Positions 25,542 through 36,023 of a DNA stretch of 64,000 nt are shown piece after piece. A model generated the notes under the pieces. That model made no database searches. It was not told the origin of the DNA and saw only the letters and a program-made list of their open reading frames with translations. The translations under genes and the position numbers were made by a program. This DNA is from Massilia sp. Root418 (GTDB lineage Bacteria; Pseudomonadota; Gammaproteobacteria; Burkholderiales; Burkholderiaceae_D): NCBI RefSeq assembly GCF_001425265.1, contig NZ_LMEC01000011.1:1585-65584 (forward strand). The letters are read 5' to 3'. Every line of letters begins with the position of its first letter. Within the stretch, counting starts at the first letter, position 1.

Positions 25542-27233
25542 GTGAGCGCGCGCCTGCAAGCGCTGTCGGCCGCGTCGCGCGACACCTTCTGGCGCTCGCT
25601 GTACACGCTGAACGGCACGCGCATCGTGATTGCGCTGGTGCTGCTGGCCTACCTGAGCGTGGACACGCGCGGCTGGCGCGGCGCCGGCCTGCCCTATGCG
25701 CAGCTATGCGTGCTCTACCTGCTGCTGGCGCTGGGCTTCGCGGCGCTGGCCAGGCTGCGGCGCCGCTTCCTGGCCCAGCTGCTGTTGCAGATCGCCTGCG
25801 ACCTGGCCCTGATTTCCCTGCTCTACCTGGGCGCCGGCGGGGTGCGCAGCGGCCTGGCCATCCTGTACCTGTTCCCGCTGGCCGGCCTGGCCATCCTGGC
25901 GCCGCTGGTGCTGGCGCTGTTCTGCGCCTCGCTGGTGGCGCTGTTCATGCTGGGCACCAGCCTGTGGCAGATCGCGGTGCAGGACGCCGACAGCACCCTG
26001 GTGCAGGCCGGCCTGTTCGGCGCGGCCTTCCTGGCCGCCGTGCTGGTGGTCAACCGCATGGCCGCCAAGCTGATCGGCCAGGAAGAGCTGGCCGCGCGCC
26101 GCGGCGTGGAAATCGGCGTGCAGCAGGCGGTCAACCGGCTGGTGATGGCGCACATGAGCGACGGCATCGTGGTGTTGGGCACGGACGGCACCGTGTACGC
26201 CGGCAACCCGGCCGCGCAGCAGATGCTGGGGCTGGCCGGCGAGCCGCCGTTCAGCCTGGAGGCGGCGCCGGCGCTGGCGCCGCTGGCGCGCGCCTACCGC
26301 GACTGGCGCGCCGATCCGGCCCAGGCCACCGCGTTCTTGACCATCAAGCCCTACGCCGACCCGGCCCTGCAGGACACCACGGCAGCCTGGCGCGCGCGGC
26401 GCGAGCTGGCCGCGCACCTGAAGGTGCGCTTCGCGGCGGTGGAGACGGCCGGCCTGGAGGTCGAGCGCAGCGTGATCTTCCTGCAGGACGTGACCGCCAT
26501 CGAAAACCAGGCGCAGGACTTGAAACTCGCTTCCATGGGGCGGCTCACGGCCAGCATCGCGCACGAGGTGCGCAACCCGCTGTCGGCCATCGGCCACGCC
26601 ACCTCGCTGCTGAGCGAGGACCTGGCCGGGCCGGTGCACACCCGCCTGCTCAAGATCGTGGCCGACAATGTGGCGCGCGTGAACCGCATGGTGGAGGACA
26701 TCCTGCAGCTGTCGCGCAAGGTGCAGCCGCACTGCGAGCCGCTGGCGCTGGCGCCCTTCCTGGCCGAGCTGGCGGCCGAGTTCCAGGACACGCACGCGCT
26801 GGCGCCCGGCATCGTGCAGCTGGACGCGGCTGCGGCGGCCGGCGGCGCCACGGTGCGCTTCGACGGCCTGCACCTGCGCGAAGTGGTGCTCAATCTGCTC
26901 AACAACGCGGTGCGCTACGCCAGCGGCGGGCCGGCCAGCATCCGCCTGTTCGTGATGGGCGGGCGCGGCGGCCAGGCGGGGACGGCGCTGGAGCTGCACG
27001 TGCAGGACGACGGCCCCGGCATTTCGCCCGAGGTGCGCGCGCACCTGTTCGAGCCCTTCTATACGACCTCCAGCAAGGGAACCGGCCTGGGCCTGTATCT
27101 GGCGCGCGAATTGTGTTTGAATAACGAGGCCATGCTGGACTATGAATACCGCTACGACCGCGGCGTGCTGGCCGACGGCAGCCGCCAGTCCAGCGGCCGC
27201 TTCGTGATCACGTTTGCCAGGCCGGGCACCTGA
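25542..27233 (+). CDS. PilS-like sensor histidine kinase
   Basis: 563 aa from a GTG at 25542. About six membrane helices in residues 25-180, a PAS-like region (about 200-320), then a HisKA domain with H-box ASIAHEVRNPLSAIG and HATPase motifs LNLLNNAVRYA, DDGPGISPE and GTGLGLYLAREL. This arrangement matches PilS-type kinases, and the next gene is its NtrC-type regulator. In Pseudomonas PilS/PilR controls pilin transcription; in Burkholderiales the copy linked to ypjD and ampD is called PilS-like, and its target set is not certain. Confidence 0.88.
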   Translation: MSARLQALSAASRDTFWRSLYTLNGTRIVIALVLLAYLSVDTRGWRGAGLPYAQLCVLYLLLALGFAALARLRRRFLAQLLLQIACDLALISLLYLGAGGVRSGLAILYLFPLAGLAILAPLVLALFCASLVALFMLGTSLWQIAVQDADSTLVQAGLFGAAFLAAVLVVNRMAAKLIGQEELAARRGVEIGVQQAVNRLVMAHMSDGIVVLGTDGTVYAGNPAAQQMLGLAGEPPFSLEAAPALAPLARAYRDWRADPAQATAFLTIKPYADPALQDTTAAWRARRELAAHLKVRFAAVETAGLEVERSVIFLQDVTAIENQAQDLKLASMGRLTASIAHEVRNPLSAIGHATSLLSEDLAGPVHTRLLKIVADNVARVNRMVEDILQLSRKVQPHCEPLALAPFLAELAAEFQDTHALAPGIVQLDAAAAAGGATVRFDGLHLREVVLNLLNNAVRYASGGPASIRLFVMGGRGGQAGTALELHVQDDGPGISPEVRAHLFEPFYTTSSKGTGLGLYLARELCLNNEAMLDYEYRYDRGVLADGSRQSSGRFVITFARPGT

Positions 27234-27263
27234 ACCACCTACTATATATAGAGAAGGACACCC

Positions 27264-28897
<1,634 letters not shown>

Positions 28898-28901
<4 letters not shown>

Positions 28902-29512
28902 ACTACGCAATAGGCGCGGACGGCTGGCTGGCGTCCAGCGACGGGCAGGGCGGGGCGCGCTACGACTCGCCCTACTTCAACGCGCGTCCGGACGGCGCCA
29001 CGGTCGAGCTGCTGGTGGTGCACAACATCAGCCTGCCGGCCGGGCGGTTCGGCGGGCCGCACGTGTCCGACCTGTTCACCGGCCGGGTAGACTATAATGC
29101 TGACCCGTCGTTCGCCGACCTGTGCGGGCTGGCGGTGTCGGCGCACTTTTTCGTGCGCCGCGACGGCCGCCTGGTGCAATATGTTTCTTGCAACGACAGG
29201 GCCTGGCACGCGGGCGTGTCGTCCTTCCAGGGCCGGCCCAACTGCAATGATTTTTCAGTGGGCGTAGAATTGGAGGGAAGCGACAATGTTGCTTTTTCGC
29301 CAGTGCAATATCTGGTGCTGGCGGCCCTGGCGGCGGCCTTGCAAAAGCGCTACCCTTTACAGTATGTCACCGGGCACGAGCACATCGCTCCCGGCCGCAA
29401 GACCGACCCCGGGCCCTGTTTCGACTGGGCCGAGCTGGACCGGCTGCTGAAGGAAAAGGCAGCGCAAAACGGCGGGTTAGTGCTTGCTATCCCGCTACGG
29501 CCTGAACGCTAG
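28898..29512 (+). CDS. ampD: 1,6-anhydro-N-acetylmuramyl-L-alanine amidase AmpD
   Basis: 204 aa from a GTG overlapping the pilR-like stop (GTGA). Amidase_2 fold: LLVVHNISLP with the first zinc His, WHAGVSSFQGRPNCNDFSVGVELEG with the second-shell residues, and GHEHIAPGRKTDPGPCFDW with the last His and the catalytic Lys-x-Asp. Cytosolic enzyme that removes the peptide from 1,6-anhydroMurNAc during cell-wall recycling; its loss induces AmpC beta-lactamases in many species. The last 16 residues (from GGLVLAIPL) are atypical and coincide with a degenerate palindrome. Confidence 0.93.
29471..29500. repeat. Degenerate REP-like element inside the ampD 3' end
   Basis: GGCGGGTTAGTGCTTGCTATCCCGCTACGG resembles the family pattern GGCGGGTTA(G/C)GCGCTT-GCGCTAACCCGCC-CTACGG with several changes that break the stem. 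It is in frame and encodes the unusual AmpD C terminus. Confidence 0.45.
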
Positions 29513-29583
29513 GGCGTCTCAAAATGTCAATAGAAATTTTGCCCTGAAGAGCCAAATTTCCCCCTTGTCTAGACCCCACAGGC

Positions 29584-29599
29584 TCACTACAATTAGTGC
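29584..29599. promoter_or_regulatory. NrdR box 1
   Basis: TCACTACAATTAGTGC matches the NrdR box pattern (aCACwATATATwGTGt) with a perfect CACTA/TAGTG inverted repeat. It lies upstream of a plausible -35 (TTGACT, 29606-29611). Confidence 0.8.
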
Positions 29600-29605
29600 C
29601 ACAAT

Positions 29606-29636
29606 TTGACTGGTTCACTAGATGTAGTGCTAAAAC
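29606..29636 (+). promoter_or_regulatory. Candidate nrdA promoter
   Basis: TTGACT at 29606-29611 is a good -35; a weak -10 (TAAAAC near 29631) follows at a spacing of 19, one or two bases longer than ideal. The second NrdR box covers the spacer, so repressor binding would block RNA polymerase. No other promoter-like sequence is better in this 213-bp region. Confidence 0.45.
29615..29630. promoter_or_regulatory. NrdR box 2
   Basis: TCACTAGATGTAGTGC, again with CACTA/TAGTG arms. Its centre is 31 bp from that of box 1, about three helical turns, the tandem geometry known for NrdR repressor sites. The pair lies about 95-140 bp upstream of the nrdA start. Confidence 0.85.
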
Positions 29637-29725
29637 TTGGCAAACGTTCAAAGATGCTTTTGGGCAATCGACGAACTTTATTCTCACAAAACACGCGCGC
29701 AGCACGCTGCTAACCGGGAGCTTCA

Positions 29726-32662
29726 ATGCAATCTACTCAAGACATCACCAACAATCCGGCACCACAAGTGCCGGCATCGGCGGGCGCAGTCAGCGGCCTG
29801 GCCACGGCTGCCAGCGCCCTGGGCGATTACCGCATCATCCGCCGCAACGGCGCGGTGGTGGCGTTCGAACCGTCCAAGATCAATGTCGCCATGACCAAGG
29901 CTTTCCTGGCCGTGCACGGCGGCCAGAGCGCCGCGTCCGCCAGTGTGCGTGAGATCGTCGAAGAGTTGACCAACAGCGTGGTGTCGGCACTGGTGCGCCG
30001 CCAGCCGTCCGGCGGCACCTTCCATATCGAAGACGTGCAGGACCAGGTGGAACTGGCCCTGATGCGCTCGGGCCAGCACGACGTGGCGCGCGCCTACGTG
30101 CTGTACCGCGCCAAGCACATGGAAGAGCGCCGCCTGAAAAAGGCCGCGCAGGGCACCGCCGCCTCGGCCGCCGAGCCTGAGCTGAGCGTAACCGAGAACG
30201 GCGTGCGCCGTCCGCTGGTGATGCAGGAAGTGCGCGACCTGATCGGCGCGGCCTGCTCCGGCCTGGAAAAGCACGTGGACGCGGACGCCATCCTGGCTGA
30301 AACCGTCAAGAACCTGTACGACGGCGTGCCGGTCGAAGAACTGCACAAGTCCGCCATCCTGGCCGCCCGCGCGCTGATGGAAAAAGACCCGGCCTACTCG
30401 CAAGTGACGGCCCGCATCCTGCTGCACACCATCCGCAAGGAAGTGTTCGGCCACGAAGTGCCGCAAGCCAAGGCTGCCGCCGAGTACATCACCTACTTCC
30501 CGCAATACATCGCCAAGGGCATCGAGAACGAACTGCTGGACACCGAGCTGGCCAAGTTCGACCTGGCCAAGCTGGCCAAGGCCCTGGTGGCCGACCGCGA
30601 CCTGCAGTTCGGCTACATCGGCCTGCAAACCCTGTACGACCGCTACTTCCTGCACGTGCGCGAAGTGCGCATCGAGATGCCGCAAGCGTTCTACATGCGC
30701 GTGGCCATGGGCCTGGCGCTGCGCGAAGAAAACCGCGAAGCGCGCGCCATCGAGTTCTACAACCTGCTGTCGACCTTCGACTTCATGTCGTCCACCCCGA
30801 CCCTGTTCAACTCGGGCACCCTGCGCTCGCAGCTGTCCTCGTGCTACCTGACCACCGTGTCGGACGACCTGGAAGGCATCTACGACGCCATCAAGGAAAA
30901 CGCGCTGCTGGCCAAGTTCGCCGGCGGCCTGGGCAACGACTGGACCCCGGTGCGCGCGCTGGGCGCCCACATCAAGGGCACCAACGGCAAATCGCAAGGC
31001 GTGGTGCCGTTCCTGAAAGTGGTCAACGACACCGCCGTGGCGGTCAACCAGGGCGGCAAGCGCAAGGGCGCGGTGTGCGCCTACCTGGAAACCTGGCACA
31101 TGGACATCGAGGAATTCCTCGACCTGCGCAAGAACACCGGCGACGACCGCCGCCGCACCCACGACATGAACACGGCCAACTGGATTCCCGACCTGTTCAT
31201 GAAGCGCGTGATGGAAAAGGGCGACTGGACCCTGTTCTCGCCGTCCGAAACCCCGGACCTGCACGACAAAGTGGGCAAAGCCTTCGAGCTGGCCTACACC
31301 GGCTACGAAGCCAAGGCCGCCGCCGGCGAGATCCGCGTGTTCAAGAAGATCGCCGCGCTGGACCTGTGGCGCAAGATGCTGTCCATGCTGTTTGAAACCG
31401 GCCACCCATGGATCACCTTCAAGGATCCGTGCAACATCCGTTCGCCGCAGTCGCACGTGGGCGTGGTGCACTCGTCCAACCTGTGCACCGAGATCACCCT
31501 GAACACCGGTCCGGACGAAATCGCCGTCTGCAACCTGGGTTCGGTGAACCTGCCGGCCCACATGAAAGAGGGCAAGCTGGACCACGTCAAGCTGCAGAAG
31601 ACCATCCGCACCGCCATGCGCATGCTGGACAACGTGATCGACATCAATTACTACGCCGTGGACAAGGCCCGCAACGCCAATATGCGCCACCGTCCGGTCG
31701 GCCTGGGCGTGATGGGCTTCCAGGACTGCCTGCACATGATGCGCGTGCCGTTCTCGTCGGATGCTTGCGTGCAATTCGCCGACACCTCGATGGAAGCGGT
31801 GTGCTACTACGCCTACCTGGCCTCGACCGAGCTGGCCGAAGAGCGCGGCCACTACGAGTCGTACAAGGGTTCGCTGTGGGACCGCGGCATCCTGCCGCAG
31901 GACTCCATCGCGCTGCTGGCGCAAGAGCGCGGCGAAGGCTACCTGGAGCAGGACCGTTCGGCTGCCATGGACTGGACCCCGGTGCGCGATCGCATCAAGA
32001 AGTTCGGCATGCGCAACTCGAACTGCGTGGCGATCGCCCCGACCGCGACCATTTCCAACATCATCGGCGTGTCGGCTTGCATCGAGCCTACGTTCCAGAA
32101 CCTGTACGTCAAGTCCAACCTGTCGGGCGAGTTCACCGAGATCAACTCCTACCTGGTGCGCGACCTGAAGGCGCGCGACCTGTGGGACGAGGTCATGATT
32201 GCCGACCTGAAGTACTTCGACGGTTCGCTGACCAAGATCGACCGCGTGCCGCAAGACCTGCGCGACATCTACGCCACCGCGTTTGAAGTGTCGCCAACCT
32301 GGCTGGTGGAAGCGGCTTCCCGCCGCCAGAAGTGGATCGACCAGGCCCAGTCGCTGAACATCTACATGGCCGGCGCCTCGGGCAAGAAGCTGGACGAGAC
32401 CTACAAGCTGGCCTGGCTGCGCGGCCTGAAGACCACCTACTACCTGCGCACCATCGCCGCCACCCACATGGAGAAATCGACCTCCAAGACCGGCGCGCTG
32501 AATGCGGTGGCCGTGGACGGCGGCATGTCGGCCAGCGCCATCGCGGCTGCGGCCCCTGCGGCAGCGGCAGCAGCAGCCTCGGCCGCCGCCGTGGAAGACG
32601 GCGCCGCCTGCTACCTGCGTCCCGGTGACGACGGTTTCGAGGAATGCGAAGCCTGCCAGTAA
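29726..32662 (+). CDS. nrdA: Ribonucleoside-diphosphate reductase class Ia, alpha subunit
   Basis: 978 aa, longer than E. coli NrdA (761) because of N-terminal regulatory sequence: an ATP cone at about 35-130 (RRNGAVVAFEPSKINVAM) and a second cone-like stretch at about 155-230. Catalytic cysteines are visible in SQLSSCYLTTV, NLCTEITLNTG and VCNLGSVNLP; the C-terminal redox pair is CEACQ at the very end. Converts NDPs to dNDPs with the NrdB radical. An Ala-rich linker (about 930-950) precedes the C-terminal tail. Expression probably controlled by NrdR through the two upstream boxes, and activity by dATP/ATP at the cone. Confidence 0.97.
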   Translation: MQSTQDITNNPAPQVPASAGAVSGLATAASALGDYRIIRRNGAVVAFEPSKINVAMTKAFLAVHGGQSAASASVREIVEELTNSVVSALVRRQPSGGTFHIEDVQDQVELALMRSGQHDVARAYVLYRAKHMEERRLKKAAQGTAASAAEPELSVTENGVRRPLVMQEVRDLIGAACSGLEKHVDADAILAETVKNLYDGVPVEELHKSAILAARALMEKDPAYSQVTARILLHTIRKEVFGHEVPQAKAAAEYITYFPQYIAKGIENELLDTELAKFDLAKLAKALVADRDLQFGYIGLQTLYDRYFLHVREVRIEMPQAFYMRVAMGLALREENREARAIEFYNLLSTFDFMSSTPTLFNSGTLRSQLSSCYLTTVSDDLEGIYDAIKENALLAKFAGGLGNDWTPVRALGAHIKGTNGKSQGVVPFLKVVNDTAVAVNQGGKRKGAVCAYLETWHMDIEEFLDLRKNTGDDRRRTHDMNTANWIPDLFMKRVMEKGDWTLFSPSETPDLHDKVGKAFELAYTGYEAKAAAGEIRVFKKIAALDLWRKMLSMLFETGHPWITFKDPCNIRSPQSHVGVVHSSNLCTEITLNTGPDEIAVCNLGSVNLPAHMKEGKLDHVKLQKTIRTAMRMLDNVIDINYYAVDKARNANMRHRPVGLGVMGFQDCLHMMRVPFSSDACVQFADTSMEAVCYYAYLASTELAEERGHYESYKGSLWDRGILPQDSIALLAQERGEGYLEQDRSAAMDWTPVRDRIKKFGMRNSNCVAIAPTATISNIIGVSACIEPTFQNLYVKSNLSGEFTEINSYLVRDLKARDLWDEVMIADLKYFDGSLTKIDRVPQDLRDIYATAFEVSPTWLVEAASRRQKWIDQAQSLNIYMAGASGKKLDETYKLAWLRGLKTTYYLRTIAATHMEKSTSKTGALNAVAVDGGMSASAIAAAAPAAAAAAASAAAVEDGAACYLRPGDDGFEECEACQ

Positions 32663-32671
32663 TGTGGCGGC

Positions 32672-32772
32672 GGCGGGTTACGGCGGCTGGCGCCGCCTAA
32701 CCCGCCCTACGGTCTACAATATATACATCCGCCCGCGCGTAGGGCGGGTTAGCGCAGAGCGCGTAACCCGCC
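32672..32772. repeat. REP-like palindromic pair E, between nrdA and nrdB
   Basis: Left copy 32672-32710 (GGCGGGTTACGGCGGC-TG-GCGCCGCCTAACCCGCC plus CTAC), right copy 32739-32772 (GTAGGGCGGGTTAGCGC-AGA-GCGCGTAACCCGCC). Together they fill most of the 144-bp gap between two genes that must be balanced in expression. No T-run follows, so transcription can probably pass. Confidence 0.88.
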
Positions 32773-32806
32773 GATCCGCGCCGCAACAATTAACGAAGGA
32801 AACATC

Positions 32807-33907
32807 ATGCTGTCCTGGGACGAAGACACTGCGCCTGCCGCGCAACCCCAAGCACCACTCAACGCCGAAGGCACTGCCGAGCAGATCGCCCGCCGCGTGA
32901 ACGCCGACGACAAGCGCGTCATCAACGGCCAGACCGACGTCAACCAGCTGGTGCCGTTCAAGTACAAATGGGCCTGGGACAAATACCTGGCCGGCTGCGC
33001 CAACCACTGGATGCCGCAGGAAGTGAACATGCAGCGCGACATCGAGCTGTGGAAGAACCCGAACGGCCTGTCCGAAGACGAGCGCCGCCTGGTGAAACGT
33101 AACCTGGGCTTCTTCGTCACCGCCGACTCGCTGGCCGCTAACAACATCGTGCTGGGCACCTACCGCCACATCACGGCGCCGGAATGCCGCCAGTACCTGC
33201 TGCGCCAGGCCTTCGAGGAAGCCATCCACACCCACGCCTATCAGTACATCGTGGAGTCGCTGGGCCTGGACGAGCAGGAAATCTTCAACGCCTATAACGA
33301 AGTGAAGTCGATCCGCGACAAGGACGAGTTCCTGATTCCGTTCATCAACACGTTGACCGACCCGGCCTTCACCACCGGCACCGTGGAAAACGACCAGAAG
33401 CTGCTGAAATCGCTGATCGTGTTCGCCTGCCTGATGGAAGGCCTGTTCTTCTACGTCGGCTTCACCCAGATCCTGGCGCTGGGCCGCCAGAACAAGATGA
33501 TGGGCGCTGCCGAGCAGTACCAGTACATCCTGCGCGACGAGTCCATGCATTGCAATTTCGGCATCGACCTGATCAACACCATCAAGATGGAAAATCCGCT
33601 GCTGTGGACGCCTGCCTTCAAGGAAGAGATCAAGGGCCTGTTCCTGAAGGCCGTGGACCTGGAATACGCCTACGCGGAAGACACCATGCCGCGCGGCGTG
33701 CTGGGCCTGAACGCAGCCATGTTCAAGGGCTACCTGCGCTTCATCGCCAACCGCCGCGCCACCCAGATCGGCCTGGAAACGCTGTTCGACCAGCCTGAGA
33801 ATCCATTCCCATGGATGAGCGAGATGATCGACCTGAAGAAGGAACGCAACTTCTTCGAGACCCGCGTGACCGAATACCAGACCGGCGGCGCCCTGAACTG
33901 GGACTGA
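32807..33907 (+). CDS. nrdB: Ribonucleoside-diphosphate reductase class Ia, beta subunit
   Basis: 366 aa; ATG at 32807 with GAAGGA upstream. Di-iron and radical residues are in place: Asp in [11 protein letters not shown], Glu/His in [12 protein letters not shown] with the radical Tyr nearby, Glu in [11 protein letters not shown], Glu/His in [10 protein letters not shown]. Provides the tyrosyl radical that initiates reduction in NrdA. Cotranscribed with nrdA across the palindrome pair; a terminator follows. Confidence 0.97.
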   Translation: MLSWDEDTAPAAQPQAPLNAEGTAEQIARRVNADDKRVINGQTDVNQLVPFKYKWAWDKYLAGCANHWMPQEVNMQRDIELWKNPNGLSEDERRLVKRNLGFFVTADSLAANNIVLGTYRHITAPECRQYLLRQAFEEAIHTHAYQYIVESLGLDEQEIFNAYNEVKSIRDKDEFLIPFINTLTDPAFTTGTVENDQKLLKSLIVFACLMEGLFFYVGFTQILALGRQNKMMGAAEQYQYILRDESMHCNFGIDLINTIKMENPLLWTPAFKEEIKGLFLKAVDLEYAYAEDTMPRGVLGLNAAMFKGYLRFIANRRATQIGLETLFDQPENPFPWMSEMIDLKKERNFFETRVTEYQTGGALNWD

Positions 33908-33933
33908 TCCGTTTCAGCCTCATCCGCATCTCC

Positions 33934-33960
33934 AAAACCCGGCCACGCGCCGGGTTTTTT
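33934..33960 (+). terminator. Rho-independent terminator of nrdAB
   Basis: AAAACCCGG-CCACG-CGCCGGGTTTTTT: CCCGG/CCGGG stem extended by A/T pairs, with six T. It starts 26 bp after the nrdB stop. Confidence 0.9.
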
Positions 33961-34012
33961 CATGGGCGGCCGGCGTGCCGCTGCCGCCTCCTCTGCCTAA
34001 CGTGTCGATTCC

Positions 34013-34543
34013 GTGTGCCTAATTTTGCGCACGTCCGGCAGTACGCTGAGCATCTCGGAGGCGCTCAGGCTGGCCATCAAGCACTGGATTGACGCCCAGC
34101 GCGCCGGCGCAGAACCGGTGGGCGGCTGGCAATGGAAGCGGCTGTTCCTGCCATTCGGCAGCTTGATCCGGATGCGCCATGAGGAGCGTGAGCACGTCGC
34201 CGAGGTGGTGTGCGACGAACTGCGCTACCGCGGCGTGCCGGTCTCGCCGCGGCAGTTCGCGCTCATGGTGGCCGGCCACGGCCGCAATGCCTGGCGCGAC
34301 GTCTGGATGCGGCTCAACGGTGAGCGCCACTGGACCCAGGCTAGCCGCCTGAAGCGCGCGCTGGAGCAGCAACCGGTGGCGTTATCCCCGGTCGAGGCCA
34401 TGGCGGCCGCCGCCCGCGCCATGAGCGACGCGCTGCAGACCACCCTGGCCCTGGTCGAGCACGCGCACCACAAAGCCGCGCTGCGCCCCGAGCAGCGCAT
34501 CCCCAAGCGCCGCCGCCAGGAGGACTTGCTCCCGGATGAGTGA
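34013..34543 (+). CDS. Hypothetical protein, helical, basic
   Basis: 176 aa from a GTG at 34013; no in-frame ATG fits before the conserved-looking part, and the exact start is uncertain. Mostly helical and rich in Arg: ISEALRLAIKHWIDAQRAG, FGSLIRMRHEEREHVAEVV, GHGRNAWRDVWMRL. No Cys pattern, signal peptide or membrane helix. It ends in KRRRQEDLLPDE. I do not recognise a family. Codon use is like that of neighbours and no overlapping frame is better, which supports it being real. It stands alone between the nrdAB terminator and convergent ridA. Confidence 0.6.
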   Translation: MCLILRTSGSTLSISEALRLAIKHWIDAQRAGAEPVGGWQWKRLFLPFGSLIRMRHEEREHVAEVVCDELRYRGVPVSPRQFALMVAGHGRNAWRDVWMRLNGERHWTQASRLKRALEQQPVALSPVEAMAAAARAMSDALQTTLALVEHAHHKAALRPEQRIPKRRRQEDLLPDE

Positions 34544-34617
34544 TGCAAGAAACGCCCGTGGCGAATTGGGGGCAGCGGAGCGCCGGATGGGCAGGGTTGC
34601 ATTTCGCCGCCGCTGAA

Positions 34618-35004
34618 CTAGCCGGCGGCAGCGATCGCCTCGATCTCTATCATCGCCTCCGGCGCGTACAGCGCCGCCACCTCGACGATGGTGTCGGCCG
34701 GGTAGGGCGGCGCGAACCACTGCCGGCGCAGTTCGACGATCTTGCCGAAGTGCGCCATCGACGTCAGGTAGATGGTCACCTTGATGACGCGCTGCAAGCT
34801 CGACCCGCCGGCCAGCAGCACCCGCTCCAGGTTGCGGAAGGCCTGCGCCGCCTGCGCGTCGAAATCGTCCGCGCCGACGATGGCGCCGTCGTCGCCCACG
34901 CCGGCCTGGCCGGATATATAGAGCAGCCCGCCGGCGCGGATCGCCTGCGACAGCAGGTAGGGCGCGTACGGGTCGGGCATGGTGTGGATTTGTTCGAGCT
35001 GCAT
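34618..35004 (-). CDS. RidA family enamine/imine deaminase
   Basis: 128 aa, normal family length. The ATG at 35004 has GAGGGAG before it. Family features: DPYAPYLLSQAIRAGGLLYISGQ, AAQAFRNLERVLLAGG, VIKVTIYLTSM and VAALYAPEAMIEIEA. The canonical RidA Arg (CVEARLP in true RidA) is not present at the end (MIEIEAIAAAG), so this is a RidA-like subgroup rather than archetypal RidA. Divergent from a LysR regulator, its likely controller. Confidence 0.88.
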   Translation of the reverse strand: MQLEQIHTMPDPYAPYLLSQAIRAGGLLYISGQAGVGDDGAIVGADDFDAQAAQAFRNLERVLLAGGSSLQRVIKVTIYLTSMAHFGKIVELRRQWFAPPYPADTIVEVAALYAPEAMIEIEAIAAAG

Positions 35005-35132
35005 GGCGACTCCCTCAAGGTAAGCTGATGACTGAGTTAAAATGAACCGAAGTCCATTATGCGAACGCCGCTCCATGGCGGCAAACGATCATTCCTCATC
35101 TGACAGGTGAGCAAAACTAATCCATAGCCACG

Positions 35133-36023
35133 ATGAGAAAACTGCCCGCCATCGGCGCGCTGCGCGTGTTCGAAGCGGCCGCGCGCCGCCTCAGCTTCAA
35201 GGACGCGGCTGAAGAGCTGAACGTCACGCCCACCGCCGTCAGCCACCAGATCAAGCACCTTGAGCAGGCCATCGGCGTCGCGTTGTTCGAGCGCGGCCCG
35301 CGCCGCGTCACCCTCACCGCCGCCGGCCGCCAGCTCTTCCCCACCTTGCGCGACGGCTTCGACAGCATCGAGCGCGCCATCGAGCAGCTGGTGCGCTCGC
35401 AGGGCGCGCAGGTGGCGCGGCTGTCGTCGACGGTGGCCTTCATGGCCCGCCGCCTGGCCACCCGCGCCGGCGCCTTCCGCGACGCCTATCCCGACTGGAC
35501 CCTGCGCCTGGACGCCTCCAACGAACTGGTCGACCTCGACGCCGACGCCGACGCCGCCATCCGCTACGGCACCGGCCTGTATCCCGGCCTGCTGGTCGAG
35601 CATCTGTTCGAAGACCGCTTCGCACCGGTCTGCAGTCCGCTGCTCAACATCCGCAGCATGCGCGAGCTGCGCCGCGCCACCCTGATTCACTTCGAGTGGG
35701 GCGACGCGGTGCGCGGCGACGAGCGCGCCGTCGAGTGGCGCCAGTGGCTGGCCGCCGCCGGCGCCGCCGGCATCGACGCCGACACCGGCGTGTCCTTCAG
35801 CGAAGAGCTGCACGCAGTGCAGGCCACCATCGCCGGCCAGGGCATCGGCTTGCTGAGTCTCACGCTGGTGGAGGAGGAGCTGGCCGCCGGCGTGCTGGTG
35901 CAGCCGTTCGAGCTGGCGCTGGAGAGCTTCCGCTACGACCTCGTGTACAGCGCGCGCGCCGCTGCGCGGCCGGCGACGACGGTGCTGCGCAACTGGGTGC
36001 GCGAGCACTTCGGCGTGCACTGA
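35133..36023 (+). CDS. LysR-family transcriptional regulator (GcvA-like)
   Basis: 296 aa. N-terminal winged helix-turn-helix: RLSFKDAAEELNVTPTAVSHQ as the recognition region, residues about 18-38; KLPAIGALRVFEAAARRLSF is the usual GcvA-branch opening. Effector-binding domain from about 90. Divergent from the RidA-like gene with 128 bp between starts, the classic LysR arrangement, so it probably regulates it. Inducer unknown. I see no clean T-N11-A box, only the imperfect repeat GAACGCCG...GGCGGCAAACG near 35065. Confidence 0.92.
   Translation: MRKLPAIGALRVFEAAARRLSFKDAAEELNVTPTAVSHQIKHLEQAIGVALFERGPRRVTLTAAGRQLFPTLRDGFDSIERAIEQLVRSQGAQVARLSSTVAFMARRLATRAGAFRDAYPDWTLRLDASNELVDLDADADAAIRYGTGLYPGLLVEHLFEDRFAPVCSPLLNIRSMRELRRATLIHFEWGDAVRGDERAVEWRQWLAAAGAAGIDADTGVSFSEELHAVQATIAGQGIGLLSLTLVEEELAAGVLVQPFELALESFRYDLVYSARAAARPATTVLRNWVREHFGVH

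Noticed and set aside
29723..32467. A 914-codon open frame on the minus strand
   Set aside because: Antisense shadow of nrdA; composition is low-complexity and no motif is visible.
33811..34092. Open frame overlapping the nrdB end and its terminator
   Set aside because: It crosses a strong terminator and starts inside nrdB in another frame; no protein-like features.
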